From Castellaniella denitrificans (GTDB lineage: Bacteria > Pseudomonadota > Gammaproteobacteria > Burkholderiales > Burkholderiaceae_B), in contig NZ_JBHSEZ010000028.1 of assembly GCF_042653765.1 (NCBI RefSeq), positions 372,001 to 436,000 on the forward strand: a DNA stretch of 64,000 nucleotides, given 5' to 3'. Shown here piece after piece: positions 1 to 9,886 of this stretch; the stretch's first letter is position 1; each line of letters starts with the position of its first letter. Under the pieces are notes generated by a model that ran no database searches, was not told the DNA's origin, and saw only the letters and a list, made by a program, of their open reading frames with translations. The position numbers and the translations under genes were made by a program.

Positions 1-2
1 AG

Positions 3-3000
3 CCCGGCGTGCGCTCCGCAGGGCAGGCCGGGCAGCCCGGCGTGCCGTCCACGGCCGGACTGGCCGAGGATTTCCAGGTCCGTACCGCCTTCAATGCCGT
101 CATGAGCTGCACGCGCACGAACGCGCAAGCGCCGTGTTCGCCGCTGTTTCCCATCCTCGTGGCTTTTTCCAGGCCCGTGCCCCGGGAACTGGCGTCGCGC
201 GTTGCGCTGAACGGCACGCAGGAACCGCGTGTGGCGCGGCAGTTCGGTCCCGATGACAATGAGCCGTCGGGCGACGCGGTCGAGACCCTGCAATTCGATC
301 CTCCCTTCGAGGAGCGGTCGACCCTCACGCTGACGCTGCCCGAGACATTGCGCGACGACATGGGCATGCCGCTGGCCAACGCCGACCGCTTTCCCTTGAC
401 GATCCGGATGGACGCCCTGCCGCCGCTGGCGAAGTTCGCGTCCGGCGAGTTCGGCATCGTGGAACGTTTCGCCGAGGGTGCGCCGGGCCAGGATCGGCCC
501 GTACTGGCGCCGCTGGCCCTGCGGCGGGTGGAGCCGCAATTGCAGACCCGCGAACTCGTCCTGTCCGCCGGCCAGGTGAGCGACCGGGTGATCACGGACG
601 ACGTCCAGGCCTTGCAATGGTATGCCCGGGTGAGGAATCTCCAGGAAGGCTCGCTCACAGCCGGCCAGTTCGCCGACCGGCTGGCGCTGCGCGCGCCGCG
701 CGAGGCCCGGGAAGGCGAACCCCGCATCGACGTGCGTTCGCGTTCCGTGTTCGGCCCCAAGGACGAAGTCCGAACGCTGACCCTGCCGGGTGTACGAGAC
801 GCGCAGGGCAAGGACATCGAAATGGTCGGCATCCCCCTGGCCGAGACCGGCCTGCACGTGCTGGAGGTCGCCTCGCCCCGCCTGGGAGCCGCGCTGCTGA
901 AGCGCGAGGGCGCGGCGGCGGACGGGCAGGTCATGCACGTGCGTTCGGCGGTGCTGGTGACGAACCTGGCGGTCCACCTGAAGGCCGGGCGCGACGACAC
1001 CCTGGTCTGGGTGACGACGCTGGACCAGGGCCGGCCGGTCGCGGGTGCTCGGGTGGCGGTGCTCGACTGCGATGGCCGGCGCCTGCTGGACGGGGAGACC
1101 GACGCGCAGGGGATCTGGCATGCCGACACGCCCGTGCCGACGGACCGGTATTGCGAAGGCGCGGAGCAATCGGGGGTGTTCGTCACGGCGCGCATTCCCG
1201 CCGACCATCCCCAGGCTCATGGCCAGGCGGATTTTTCCTTCGCCTGGTCGAACTGGGACCGGGGCATCGAGCCCTGGCGCTTCAACGTGCCGGTCAACCG
1301 GTCCCGGGATCCCGATCTGGTGGCCCACGCGGTGCTGGACCGCACCCTGCTGCGGGTGGGCGAAACGGTTTCCATGAAGCTGTTCCTGCGCCGCCTGGGC
1401 CGCGCCGGCGTGCAAAACCTGCCCGTCGATCGCCTGCCCGCGCAGGTTCGCCTGACGCACGACGGCTCGGGGGATTCGGAAACCCTGGCCCTGGAATGGC
1501 GGACCAGCCCCAGCGGCGGCCAGTACGCCCTGGTCGACTACACGATCCCGCGCAAGGCGCATCTGGGCTCTTATTCGATCGAGCTGCAGCCGTCGGCGGG
1601 ACAGTCGGATGACGACTGGACGCCCTGGCTGCATGCCGGCGATTTCCGGGTCGAGTCCTTCAAGCTGCCGCTGCTGACGGGCTCGCTGAAGATCACGGGC
1701 GGCGACGCATCGGCCGCGGGGCCCCTGGTGGCGCCGGAGTCGGTGCGGGCCGATCTGCAGCTGTCCTGGATTTCTGGCGGACCGGCGCGCGACCTGTCCG
1801 CCACGCTGTCGGCGGTGGCGCGGCCCCTGGCGCCGAGTTTCGCCGGGTATGGCGATTTCAGCTTCGGCGTGGAAGATTCTGCCGGCGGGGATGCCGCGGA
1901 GTCCGGGGATCCGGAATCCGCCGGAGCCGCGTCCGCCGGCCTGCGCCGATTGATCCTGGATCGGCGACCGCTGCGCCTGGACGACCAGGGCGGGGCGCGG
2001 GTGGACCTGGCGGACCTGCCGCGCCCGGCCGAGCCCCAGTCCTGGCTGTTCGAGGCGTCCTTCGCCGATCCCGCCGGCGAGATCCAGACGCTGGCCCAGA
2101 CGGCGCAGGTCTGGCCCTCGGACGTGGTGGTCGGCCTGCGCACGGGCCGCTGGATGTCGCGCGGGGAAAAGTCCAGTGTCACGCTGCTGGCGCTGGATAC
2201 GGCCGGACGGCCGCGGGCCGGCGTGCCGGTCCAGCTGGACGGGCGCGTGCGCACGACCTACAGCACCCGCAGGCGCCTGGTGGGCGGGTTCTATGCCTAC
2301 GATTCCCATGAGCAGGTCGCCTCCCTGGGCACGCTGTGCCAGGGGAACACCGACGCGAAAGGCCAGCTGGAATGCCCGGTCAGCCTGGACCGGGACGGCC
2401 GGATCGAATTGTCCGCCCAGGCCCGGGACGCGCGGTCGCGCGTGTCGCGCGCCTCGACCTCGATCTGGGTGTGGGGGGACGAGGCCTGGTTCGGCGAGGG
2501 CAATGACGACCGGATCGACGTGATCCCCGCCAAGGCTGACTACAAGCCCGGCGAGACCGCCGAATTCACGGTGCGCATGCCGTTCCGCCAGGCGCGCGCG
2601 CTGGTGGCGGTGGAGCGCGAGGGCGTGCTGGAAACGCACGTGGTCGATCTGGACGGCGACGAACCCGTCGTGCGCCTGCCCGTGCGGGCCGACTGGGGGC
2701 CGAACGTCTACGTCTCGGTGCTGGCCGTGCGCGGCCGGATCCGCCAGGTGCCCTGGACTTCGTTCTTCGAATGGGGCTGGCGCCATCCGCTGGACTGGAT
2801 GGACGCGCGCACCGCACGGTCCGACGACGCGCCGGAACCCACCGGCCTGGTCGACCTGGCCAAGCCGGCGTTCCGCTTCGGCCTGGCGAGCATCCGGGTC
2901 CAGAGCGAGGCCGACCGCCTGCGGGTCGAAGTCGAGGCCGACCGCGACACTTACCAGGTGCGCCAGCATGCCAAGGTCCGTATCCAGGCGACCCTGCCCG

Positions 3001-5321
3001 ACGGCAAGCCGGCCGCCGGGGCCGGCGTGGCCTTCGCCGCCGTGGACGAGGCCCTGCTGGAACTGCGCGACAACGCCAGTTGGGACCTGCTGCGGGCCAT
3101 GCGCGTGGAGCGCGACTACGGCGTGGAGACCGCCACCGGCCAGGGCGAGGTCGTCGGCCGCCGCCATTACGGCCGCAAGGCGGTGGTGGCGGGCGGTGGC
3201 GGCGGCTTCAACGCCACGCGGGAACTGTTCGACACGCGCCTGCTGTGGCGCGGCGACCTGACGCTGGACGCACAGGGCCGGACCACGCTGGAAGTGCCGC
3301 TGAACGATTCCCTGACGCGCTTCCGGCTGGTGGCCGTGGTCGATCAGGGGCAGGGCCTGTTCGGCACGGGCTTCACCGACATCGTCAGCACCCAGGACCT
3401 GCAGGTGGTGTCGGGGCTGCCTCAGGTGGCGCGCGAGGGCGACCGCTACGAGGCCCGGGCGACGGTGCGCAACCGCACGGACCGGCCGATGGCGCTGGCG
3501 CTGTCGGCGCAGGTGTCCGCAGCAGGCGAAGCCGGACAGACCTTGCCCGAACAGGCGCTGCGGCTTGAACCGGGCGCGGCGCGGACGGTGGCCTGGCCGG
3601 TGACGGCGCCGATGCTGTCCGGCCGGACGGAGGCCGAGGCGCTGAAGTGGCGCTTCGAGGCGCGGACGACCGAGGGCGAGGCGGCGGCCGACCGGATCGC
3701 GGTCGGGCAGACGCTGCTGCCCGCCGTGCCGGTGACGGTGCGCCAGGCCACGCTGCTGCAGATCACGGACGGGGTGCCGCAGAGGGTGCCGGTGGACGCC
3801 TCGCCGCGGGCGCTGCCCGATGCGGCCGGCGTGCCGCGCGGCGGCATCCGGGTCAGTCTGCAGTCCAGTCTGGCGGGCTCCCTGCCGGGCGTGCGCGCCT
3901 GGCTGGACGCCTATCCCTATGCCTGCGTCGAGCAGCTCAGCGCCAAGGCGCTGGGGCGGCGGGACCCGGCCGCGTGGCGGGTGCTGATGAAGCGCCTGCC
4001 CGACTACCAGACCGAGTCCGGCCTGCTGTCGTATTTCCCGGACGGGCGGGGCAGCGTGGCGCTGACGGCGCATCTGCTGGAACTGGCCGCGCGGGCGCGG
4101 ACCTCGGCCTACGATCTGCCGGCCGAGACGCGCGAGGGCATGCTGGCCGCCCTGCAGGACTACGTGTCCGGCCGCCTGACGGAAGACGGCTGGGCGCCCG
4201 TGCGGGACGATTTCTGGCGCAAGCTGATCGCCGTCGACGCGCTGGCGCTGGCCGGCGCCTGGCAGCCCGGCATGCTGGACAGCTTCGCGCTGGAGGTCGA
4301 CGACTGGCCGACGGCCGCCGTGGTGACCTGGCTGTCGATCCTGCGGCACGTGCCGGACCTGGACGGCCGCGAGGCCCTGTCGGCCCGGGCCGAGGCCGTG
4401 CTGCGCGCGCGGCTGTCGCGCCATGGCGCCTCGCTGGTGCTGGCCGACGATACGGTGACCTCGGGCTGGTGGCTGATGAGCAATCCCGCCACGGCGCAGG
4501 CCCGCCTGCTGATGACGGTGCTGGACCGGCCCGGCTGGCGCGCGGACCTGCCGCGCCTGCTGACCGGCCTGCTGTCGATGCAGCGCGATGGCGCCTGGTC
4601 CACGACCGCGGCCAATGCCCTGGGCACCCTGGCGGTGGACCAGTTCGCCCGCGCGACGGAAACCCATGCGGGCGAGGGCGCGGTGCGCGTGTCCCTGCCG
4701 CCCGGCGAGCCGGCCGTGCTGCCCTGGTCCGACATGCCCCAGGCTGACGGCATCCGCGGCCGCTCCCTGGACCTGGCCTGGCCCCAGGCGCGCAAGGGTA
4801 CGCTGGAAATCGCCCAGCAGGGACGGGGCAGCGGCTGGGCCACGGTCACGGCGCGCGCCGCCGTGCCCCAGACCCAGGCCGTGGATGCCGGCCTGCGGGT
4901 CGAGCGCACGGTGGTGCCGGTGTCCAGAGCGCGGGCCGATCGCTGGTCGGCGGGCGATGTCTACCGCGTGCGCCTGCGCGTCCAGGCCCGGGAGGCCCTG
5001 GTCTGGTCCGTGATCAGCGACCCGGTGCCGGCGGGGGCCTCCATCCTGGGCGGCGGCCTGGGGCGGGATTCCAGCCTGTCGACGGCGGGTGAAAACCAGG
5101 AGGACTGGTGGAACCGGCCCAGCTTCGTCGAACGGGACGCCGGGGTGTTCCGGGCCTACTACGAGGTCATGGAACCGGGCGAGCGGACGCTGGAATACAC
5201 GGTGCGGCTGAACGTCCCGGGGGATTACCAGCTGCCGCCGACGCGCGCCGAGGCCCTGTACCAGCCGGATATCTTCGGCAGTACACCCAACGCGCCCCTG
5301 CGCGTGGAGCCCCAGCCCTGA
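3..5321 (+). CDS. Alpha-2-macroglobulin family protein (YfhM-like), 5' end outside the window
   Basis: Large periplasmic or lipid-anchored bacterial alpha-2-macroglobulin, thought to trap and inhibit proteases that enter the envelope. The frame is open to the left edge, so the N-terminus with its signal or lipobox is missing; about 1770 residues are visible. MG-type beta-sandwich domains fill the first two thirds. The thioester motif CVEQ is intact at 3924-3935 (CLEQ is the commoner form), inside the typical context YPYACVEQ. The helical thioester-domain region and a C-terminal receptor-like domain follow. Its TGA overlaps the ATG of the downstream pbpC gene, the classical partnership in which the inhibitor is linked to peptidoglycan repair. 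The family call is firm; the protease target cannot be read from sequence. Confidence 0.93.
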   Translation, partial: PGVRSAGQAGQPGVPSTAGLAEDFQVRTAFNAVMSCTRTNAQAPCSPLFPILVAFSRPVPRELASRVALNGTQEPRVARQFGPDDNEPSGDAVETLQFDPPFEERSTLTLTLPETLRDDMGMPLANADRFPLTIRMDALPPLAKFASGEFGIVERFAEGAPGQDRPVLAPLALRRVEPQLQTRELVLSAGQVSDRVITDDVQALQWYARVRNLQEGSLTAGQFADRLALRAPREAREGEPRIDVRSRSVFGPKDEVRTLTLPGVRDAQGKDIEMVGIPLAETGLHVLEVASPRLGAALLKREGAAADGQVMHVRSAVLVTNLAVHLKAGRDDTLVWVTTLDQGRPVAGARVAVLDCDGRRLLDGETDAQGIWHADTPVPTDRYCEGAEQSGVFVTARIPADHPQAHGQADFSFAWSNWDRGIEPWRFNVPVNRSRDPDLVAHAVLDRTLLRVGETVSMKLFLRRLGRAGVQNLPVDRLPAQVRLTHDGSGDSETLALEWRTSPSGGQYALVDYTIPRKAHLGSYSIELQPSAGQSDDDWTPWLHAGDFRVESFKLPLLTGSLKITGGDASAAGPLVAPESVRADLQLSWISGGPARDLSATLSAVARPLAPSFAGYGDFSFGVEDSAGGDAAESGDPESAGAASAGLRRLILDRRPLRLDDQGGARVDLADLPRPAEPQSWLFEASFADPAGEIQTLAQTAQVWPSDVVVGLRTGRWMSRGEKSSVTLLALDTAGRPRAGVPVQLDGRVRTTYSTRRRLVGGFYAYDSHEQVASLGTLCQGNTDAKGQLECPVSLDRDGRIELSAQARDARSRVSRASTSIWVWGDEAWFGEGNDDRIDVIPAKADYKPGETAEFTVRMPFRQARALVAVEREGVLETHVVDLDGDEPVVRLPVRADWGPNVYVSVLAVRGRIRQVPWTSFFEWGWRHPLDWMDARTARSDDAPEPTGLVDLAKPAFRFGLASIRVQSEADRLRVEVEADRDTYQVRQHAKVRIQATLPDGKPAAGAGVAFAAVDEALLELRDNASWDLLRAMRVERDYGVETATGQGEVVGRRHYGRKAVVAGGGGGFNATRELFDTRLLWRGDLTLDAQGRTTLEVPLNDSLTRFRLVAVVDQGQGLFGTGFTDIVSTQDLQVVSGLPQVAREGDRYEARATVRNRTDRPMALALSAQVSAAGEAGQTLPEQALRLEPGAARTVAWPVTAPMLSGRTEAEALKWRFEARTTEGEAAADRIAVGQTLLPAVPVTVRQATLLQITDGVPQRVPVDASPRALPDAAGVPRGGIRVSLQSSLAGSLPGVRAWLDAYPYACVEQLSAKALGRRDPAAWRVLMKRLPDYQTESGLLSYFPDGRGSVALTAHLLELAARARTSAYDLPAETREGMLAALQDYVSGRLTEDGWAPVRDDFWRKLIAVDALALAGAWQPGMLDSFALEVDDWPTAAVVTWLSILRHVPDLDGREALSARAEAVLRARLSRHGASLVLADDTVTSGWWLMSNPATAQARLLMTVLDRPGWRADLPRLLTGLLSMQRDGAWSTTAANALGTLAVDQFARATETHAGEGAVRVSLPPGEPAVLPWSDMPQADGIRGRSLDLAWPQARKGTLEIAQQGRGSGWATVTARAAVPQTQAVDAGLRVERTVVPVSRARADRWSAGDVYRVRLRVQAREALVWSVISDPVPAGASILGGGLGRDSSLSTAGENQEDWWNRPSFVERDAGVFRAYYEVMEPGERTLEYTVRLNVPGDYQLPPTRAEALYQPDIFGSTPNAPLRVEPQP

Positions 5322-7618
5322 TGGGGCGGATGGACGGGATGCGCCGGAGACTTCGGACCGCCGCGCGGGGGCTGGCCCTGGCCCTGGCCGCGGCGGCGCA
5401 GCCTGGGGCTCAGGCCCAGGTCCAGGCTCCTGCGGACGCCTTCCCGCCGGACTACGCGGCCGTCCGGGCGGCCTGGCGGCCTTCGGACGCGCGCCTGCTG
5501 GCCGCAGATGGACGGGAACTGCAGCGCCTGCGCACGGATTTCTCCGGCCGGCGCGGCGACTGGCTGCCTCTGGCCGAGGTCTCGGTCGCCCTGCAGCGGG
5601 CCGTGGTGATGTCCGAGGACCGGCGTTTTTACGAACACGGCGGCGTGGACTGGCTGGCGAGCGCCTCGGCGGCCTGGTCGTCCGCCTGGGGCGACGGCGC
5701 CCGGCGCGGCGCCTCGACCCTGAGCATGCAGCTGGCGGCCCTGCTGGATCCCGCGCTGCGGCGCGGACCCGGCGGGCGCGGCATTCTGCAGAAGCTCGAC
5801 CAGATGCAGGCGGCCCGGACGCTCGAATCCCGCTGGACCAAGCCCGAGATCCTGGAAGCCTACCTGAACCTGGCGGCCTGGCGCGGCGAACTGGTCGGCG
5901 TCGATGCCCTGTCCCGGGTGCTGTTCCAGAAGCACGCTTCGGGCCTGACCTTCCGCGAGGCCGCCCTGGCCGCGGTGCTGCTGCGCGGGCCGAACGCGCC
6001 GGTCCCGACGCTGGTCCAGCGCGGTTGCGCCCTGCTGCGCGAGCTGGGCCGGCCGGGCGAATGCCAGGGGTTGCGGGACTTCACGCAGGCGACCCTGTCG
6101 CGCGCCCGCGAGACGCGCTTCGACGCGCCGGCGCTGGCGCCGCACTGGGCGCGGCTGCTGTGGGATGCCGGGCTGGCCGATGCGCGAGGCGAGATCCATT
6201 CCACGCTGGACCGCGGGCTGCAGGAAGCGGCGGTGCGCTCCGTGCGGCGCCGCCTGGGCGAATTGCGCGGCACCGGGGTGACCGACGCCGCCGTGGTGGT
6301 GCTCGACAACCGCAGCGGCGCCGTGCTCGCCTACGTGGGTTCGTCCGGCACGCTGTCCGGGGCCGCCGACGTGGACCATGCGCGCGCCATCCGCCAGGCC
6401 GGGTCGACTCTGAAGCCGTTCCTGTACGGGCTGGCGCTGGATCAGCGGCGCCTGACGGCCGCCTCGCTGCTGGACGACAGTCCGGTGGGACTGGACGGGG
6501 GCGGGGGACTCTACGTGCCGGACAATTACGATCATCGTTTCGGCGGCTGGGTCAGCGCGCGTACGGCGCTGGCGTCTTCCCTGAACGTGCCGGCCGTGCG
6601 CACCCTGATGCTGGTCGGTCCCGATGCGCTGGCCGACCGCCTGGTGGCGCTGGGCCTGCCCCTGACCCGGGGCGGGGACTACTACGGCTACAGCCTGGCG
6701 CTGGGGTCGGCCGACGTGACGCTGCTGTCCCTCGCCAACGCCTACCGGGCGCTGGCGCGCGGAGGCGACTACGCGCCCGTGAACCTGCGGGCGCGGCCCG
6801 GCGCGGCGGCCCAGGCGGGAATCCGGCTGTATTCACCCGAGGCCGCCTGGATCGTGGGCGACATGCTGGCCGACCGCAATGCGCGCGCCCGGACCTTCGG
6901 CCTGGACAGCCCGCTGACCACGCGCTTCTGGACGGCGGTGAAGACCGGCACCAGCCGCGACATGCGCGACAACTGGTGCGTGGGCTGGTCGGCCGACTAC
7001 ACGGTGGGCGTGTGGGTGGGCAACAGCGCCGGGGCCAGCATGCGCAATGTGTCGGGCGTCAGCGGCGCCGGCCCCATCTGGCACGACGTGCTCGATCGGC
7101 TCTACCGGGACCATGCGCCCGCTTCGCCGGCCAGGCCGCCGGGGGTCGCGGCGCAGGCGGTGGTTTTCGGCGCGGGGCTGGAGCCCGCGCGCACCGAGTA
7201 TTTCCTGGGCGACACGGCCCAGGCCCGGTTCGCGCCGCCGGACGAGGGCGCCGGTCACGGCGAGCCGCGCATCGCCGAGCCCGTAGACGGCACCCTCCTG
7301 GCCCTGGATCCCGACATCCCGTGGGATCGCCAGCGTCTGCGCCTGCGGGCGGTGGATGCCGGCGCGCGGCCGGTGGCCGATGCCCGCTGGTTCCTGGACG
7401 GCCGGCCCTATGGACAGGGCGCGGCGCCGGACTGGGCGCCCAGCCCGGGCGCGCATGTGTTCGAGCTGCGGGATGCGCGTGGCGCGGTGCTGGACCGGGC
7501 CCGGGTCATCGTCCGGGGCGGACGGTTCGCCGTCGGGGTGGCCGGCCCGGGCCCCGCCGCCGGCCAGGCCGGCGGCCCGGAGGCGGGGAACCATCCTGAT
7601 GCGCAGGGTAAACATTGA
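5321..7618 (+). CDS. pbpC: Penicillin-binding protein 1C (bifunctional transglycosylase/transpeptidase)
   Basis: Class A PBP that polymerises and may cross-link peptidoglycan in the periplasm; 765 residues from the ATG that overlaps the preceding stop codon. A hydrophobic N-terminal segment at about residues 14-30 fits a signal anchor. Glycosyltransferase motif 1 (EDRRFYEHGG) begins at about residue 99. The transpeptidase has the catalytic STLK at 362-365, an SLN motif and KTGTS from about 541. The C-terminus resembles the BiPBP_C domain specific to PBP1C. In-frame ATGs at 5330 and 5339 are alternative starts; the overlapping one is preferred because it implies translational coupling with the macroglobulin gene. 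All catalytic motifs are present, so the enzyme should be active. Confidence 0.95.
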   Translation: MGRMDGMRRRLRTAARGLALALAAAAQPGAQAQVQAPADAFPPDYAAVRAAWRPSDARLLAADGRELQRLRTDFSGRRGDWLPLAEVSVALQRAVVMSEDRRFYEHGGVDWLASASAAWSSAWGDGARRGASTLSMQLAALLDPALRRGPGGRGILQKLDQMQAARTLESRWTKPEILEAYLNLAAWRGELVGVDALSRVLFQKHASGLTFREAALAAVLLRGPNAPVPTLVQRGCALLRELGRPGECQGLRDFTQATLSRARETRFDAPALAPHWARLLWDAGLADARGEIHSTLDRGLQEAAVRSVRRRLGELRGTGVTDAAVVVLDNRSGAVLAYVGSSGTLSGAADVDHARAIRQAGSTLKPFLYGLALDQRRLTAASLLDDSPVGLDGGGGLYVPDNYDHRFGGWVSARTALASSLNVPAVRTLMLVGPDALADRLVALGLPLTRGGDYYGYSLALGSADVTLLSLANAYRALARGGDYAPVNLRARPGAAAQAGIRLYSPEAAWIVGDMLADRNARARTFGLDSPLTTRFWTAVKTGTSRDMRDNWCVGWSADYTVGVWVGNSAGASMRNVSGVSGAGPIWHDVLDRLYRDHAPASPARPPGVAAQAVVFGAGLEPARTEYFLGDTAQARFAPPDEGAGHGEPRIAEPVDGTLLALDPDIPWDRQRLRLRAVDAGARPVADARWFLDGRPYGQGAAPDWAPSPGAHVFELRDARGAVLDRARVIVRGGRFAVGVAGPGPAAGQAGGPEAGNHPDAQGKH

Positions 7619-7673
7619 ACACGACGAAATATGCCATCATTGGGCGGTGGACAGGATGAAAAGGAGACGGGGA

Positions 7674-8273
7674 ATGCGCAACCGACATTTTGAACGCAAG
7701 CCATGGACGGCGGCCCTGGCGGGGACGCTGCTGGCGGTCCTGGCCGGGTGTCAGGGCCTGCCCGGCGCGCAGGGCGGGGCGGGCAAGGCGGCGACCACCC
7801 CCCCCGCGGCCTCCGCCGAGCCGGCCCAGACGCAGGCGATGGGGCCCCAGCACGCCATCACCGAAAACCGCCAGGCCATGGACCTGCGGGTGTTCCTGGC
7901 CGATACCCGGTCCCGGCCCGACTGGACGCCGGTCACCCTGAAGCCATCCGGAATCCTGTACGTGCGGCCGACGGCGGTCATCGGCCGCGACGACCTGATC
8001 GGCATCCAGTCGGCGACCGACCAGAAGGGCGAAGGCATCCTGGTCCTGATCCTCGGCGACGAGGGCCTGCGCAAGATGCGCGAGGCCACGGCGGCCAATC
8101 CCGGCCTGCGCCTGGCCCTGGTCGTGGGCCACACCATGCTGGCCGCGCCGGGCTATGCGGCGCCGATCACTCAGCAGCGGCTCGCCTTCGGCGTGGGGTC
8201 GGCGCGCAATGCCGAACTGGCCGCCCGTTCGGTCGCCGGGGTGGATGCCGCGCCGCCGGCCGGGGGATTCTGA
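7674..8273 (+). CDS. Putative lipoprotein with SecD-head-like C-terminal domain
   Basis: A 199-residue protein with a signal peptide ending in the lipobox LAGC (lipidated Cys at residue 26), so probably membrane-anchored in the envelope. A perfect AAGGAG lies seven bases before the ATG at 7674; an upstream in-frame ATG at 7656 has no such site. After an Ala/Pro/Thr-rich linker, the C-terminal 120 residues (GILVLILGDEG, RLALVVG, then an Ala-rich helix) recall the first periplasmic head subdomain of SecD. That resemblance is my own pattern reading and is not proof of a translocation role. The gene follows pbpC with a short gap and may be co-transcribed. Function unknown. Confidence 0.8.
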   Translation: MRNRHFERKPWTAALAGTLLAVLAGCQGLPGAQGGAGKAATTPPAASAEPAQTQAMGPQHAITENRQAMDLRVFLADTRSRPDWTPVTLKPSGILYVRPTAVIGRDDLIGIQSATDQKGEGILVLILGDEGLRKMREATAANPGLRLALVVGHTMLAAPGYAAPITQQRLAFGVGSARNAELAARSVAGVDAAPPAGGF

Positions 8274-8395
8274 GGCCGCCGCCCCGCGCGGCGTGCGCGG
8301 CACGTGCGGATGACGTGCGCGCGGTCTGATCGGATCCGCGCTCCGCATGCGCTTGCGGGCCACGTCGCGTTGTTTTTTCAGCGCGGGCGGCGCCA

Positions 8396-8418
8396 TGCCG
8401 CAAGTTTTTCTTGCGGCA
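8396..8418. repeat. Perfect inverted repeat upstream of pyrB
   Basis: TGCCGCAAG, a TTTTT loop, then CTTGCGGCA: a perfect 9-bp stem. It sits between the lipoprotein gene and pyrB, 50 bases before the pyrB ribosome-binding site. It could be a weak terminator for the pbpC operon, an attenuator hairpin or a protein-binding palindrome. No T-tract follows the stem on the plus strand. Confidence 0.6.
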
Positions 8419-8441
8419 ATAACGCCTGATCGGTGAAAATC

Positions 8442-8454
8442 TACGCATTGCGTA
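8442..8454. promoter_or_regulatory. Palindrome at the pyrB leader (candidate operator)
   Basis: TACGCATTGCGTA is a perfect 6-1-6 inverted repeat ending only three bases before the AGGAG ribosome-binding site of pyrB. Its size suits a small HTH dimer. The PyrB protein encoded just downstream itself carries an HTH-like N-terminal extension, so an autoregulatory operator is conceivable. This is an inference from position only. Confidence 0.4.
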
Positions 8455-8468
8455 TATAGGAGCCAATG

Positions 8469-9761
8469 ATGGCGATTTCCCAGCAAGTCTTCCTGCGCGA
8501 CGCGATGCGCCGCCTGAACCTGACTCGCGACGTGTTCGCGGCCCGCATCGGGGTCAAGCGCCGCGCCCTGGACACCTGGCTGCTGCCGGAAGGCTCCCAG
8601 GAAGCCCGCGCCATGCCGGAAGTCGTCTCCCGCTTCGTGACCGAGATCGTGGAAAACGGCGCGCTGATGGAAAAGTATGCGCAAAGCGCACAATCCGGTC
8701 CGCTGCGCGACCGCATCGCGGTCAACAACAAGCACCAGCTCCTGTCCGTCGACCAGTTCACGCGCGAATCCGTCGAGGAACTGTTCCGCGTGGCCGACCT
8801 GATGCAGCCCATCGCTCGGCGGCGGAAAGTGTCCCGCGTCCTGGAAGGCGCGGTGCTGGGCAATCTGTTCTTCGAGGCCAGCACCCGTACGCGGGTCAGC
8901 TTCGGCGCGGCCTTCTGCCGCCTGGGCGGCTCGGTGTGCGACACCACCGGCTTCACCTTCTCGTCCATGGCCAAGGGCGAGTCCATCTACGACACCAGCC
9001 GCGTGATGAGCGGCTACGTGGACGCCATGGTGATCCGCCATCCGGAAAAGGGCTCCGTGGCCGAATTCGCGGCCGCGACCAACATCCCCGTGGTCAACGG
9101 CGGCGACGGCGCGGGCGAGCACCCCAGCCAGGCGCTGCTGGACCTCTACACCATCCTGACGGAATTCTCGCGGCTGGGGAAACTGCTGGACGGCGCGCAC
9201 ATCGTCATGGCCGGCGACCTGAAATACGGCCGCACGGTGCATTCGCTGATCAAGCTGCTGGCCTTGTACCGCGGCATGAAGTTCACCCTGGTGTCCCCGC
9301 CGGGCCTGGAAATGCCGGACTACCTGCTGGACCAGGCCAGCCGCAACGGCCACGTCGTCGAACAGACGCACGACCTGGCCGCCGGCCTGAAGGGCGCTGA
9401 CGTGGTCTACGCCACCCGGGTGCAGAAGGAGCGCTTCTCCGGCGAAAGCCTGGAAGGCTATTCGGCCGACTTCCAGGTCAACAAAGCCATCGTGGACGCC
9501 TGCTGCGGCCCGGACACCATCGTCATGCACCCGCTGCCGCGCGACAGCCGCGAGGGCGCCAACGATCTCGGCACCGACCTGAACCACGATCCGCGCCTGG
9601 CGATCTTCCGCCAGACGGACAACGGCATTCCGGTGCGCATGGCGATCTTCGCCGTGCTGATGGGTGTCGAGGGCCTGGTGCAGCATTCGCTGCGCGACGT
9701 GACCTGGACGCCGCCATCCCACATCGGGCCGGACGACAGCGTGTTCCACGGGATCGACTGA
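8469..9761 (+). CDS. pyrB: Aspartate carbamoyltransferase with HTH-like N-terminal extension
   Basis: Catalyses carbamoyl phosphate plus aspartate to carbamoyl aspartate, the committed step of pyrimidine synthesis. The protein has about 430 residues, some 110 longer than a classical catalytic chain. The catalytic core carries the carbamoyl-phosphate loop ASTRTR, the GEHPSQAL motif and HPLPRD. The first 70 residues (helix, RDVFAARIGVKRRALDTW, helix) look like an XRE-type helix-turn-helix fused to the enzyme; long forms of this kind are known in Burkholderiales. Tandem ATGs lie at 8466 and 8469; AGGAG at 8458-8462 favours the second by spacing. No pyrI or pyrC is adjacent, so the gene stands alone. 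Confidence 0.93.
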   Translation: MAISQQVFLRDAMRRLNLTRDVFAARIGVKRRALDTWLLPEGSQEARAMPEVVSRFVTEIVENGALMEKYAQSAQSGPLRDRIAVNNKHQLLSVDQFTRESVEELFRVADLMQPIARRRKVSRVLEGAVLGNLFFEASTRTRVSFGAAFCRLGGSVCDTTGFTFSSMAKGESIYDTSRVMSGYVDAMVIRHPEKGSVAEFAAATNIPVVNGGDGAGEHPSQALLDLYTILTEFSRLGKLLDGAHIVMAGDLKYGRTVHSLIKLLALYRGMKFTLVSPPGLEMPDYLLDQASRNGHVVEQTHDLAAGLKGADVVYATRVQKERFSGESLEGYSADFQVNKAIVDACCGPDTIVMHPLPRDSREGANDLGTDLNHDPRLAIFRQTDNGIPVRMAIFAVLMGVEGLVQHSLRDVTWTPPSHIGPDDSVFHGID

Positions 9762-9886
9762 CCGGATGACGAGGCCGCCGCATCGCGCGACGGCCAACGG
9801 ATGGATCGGGCCGGCCCATGCGCGAACATCGCCACGGGCCGGCCGTCGGGCGCGGATGGATCCCGCCCGCGCCGGCGCCGGAAGTC

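Noticed and set aside
5225..6535. Long minus-strand open frames opposite pbpC and similar long frames opposite most genes
   Set aside because: High GC gives long antisense frames; these show low-complexity Arg/Pro/Gly/His composition and no family motifs, while the plus-strand gene has all catalytic motifs.
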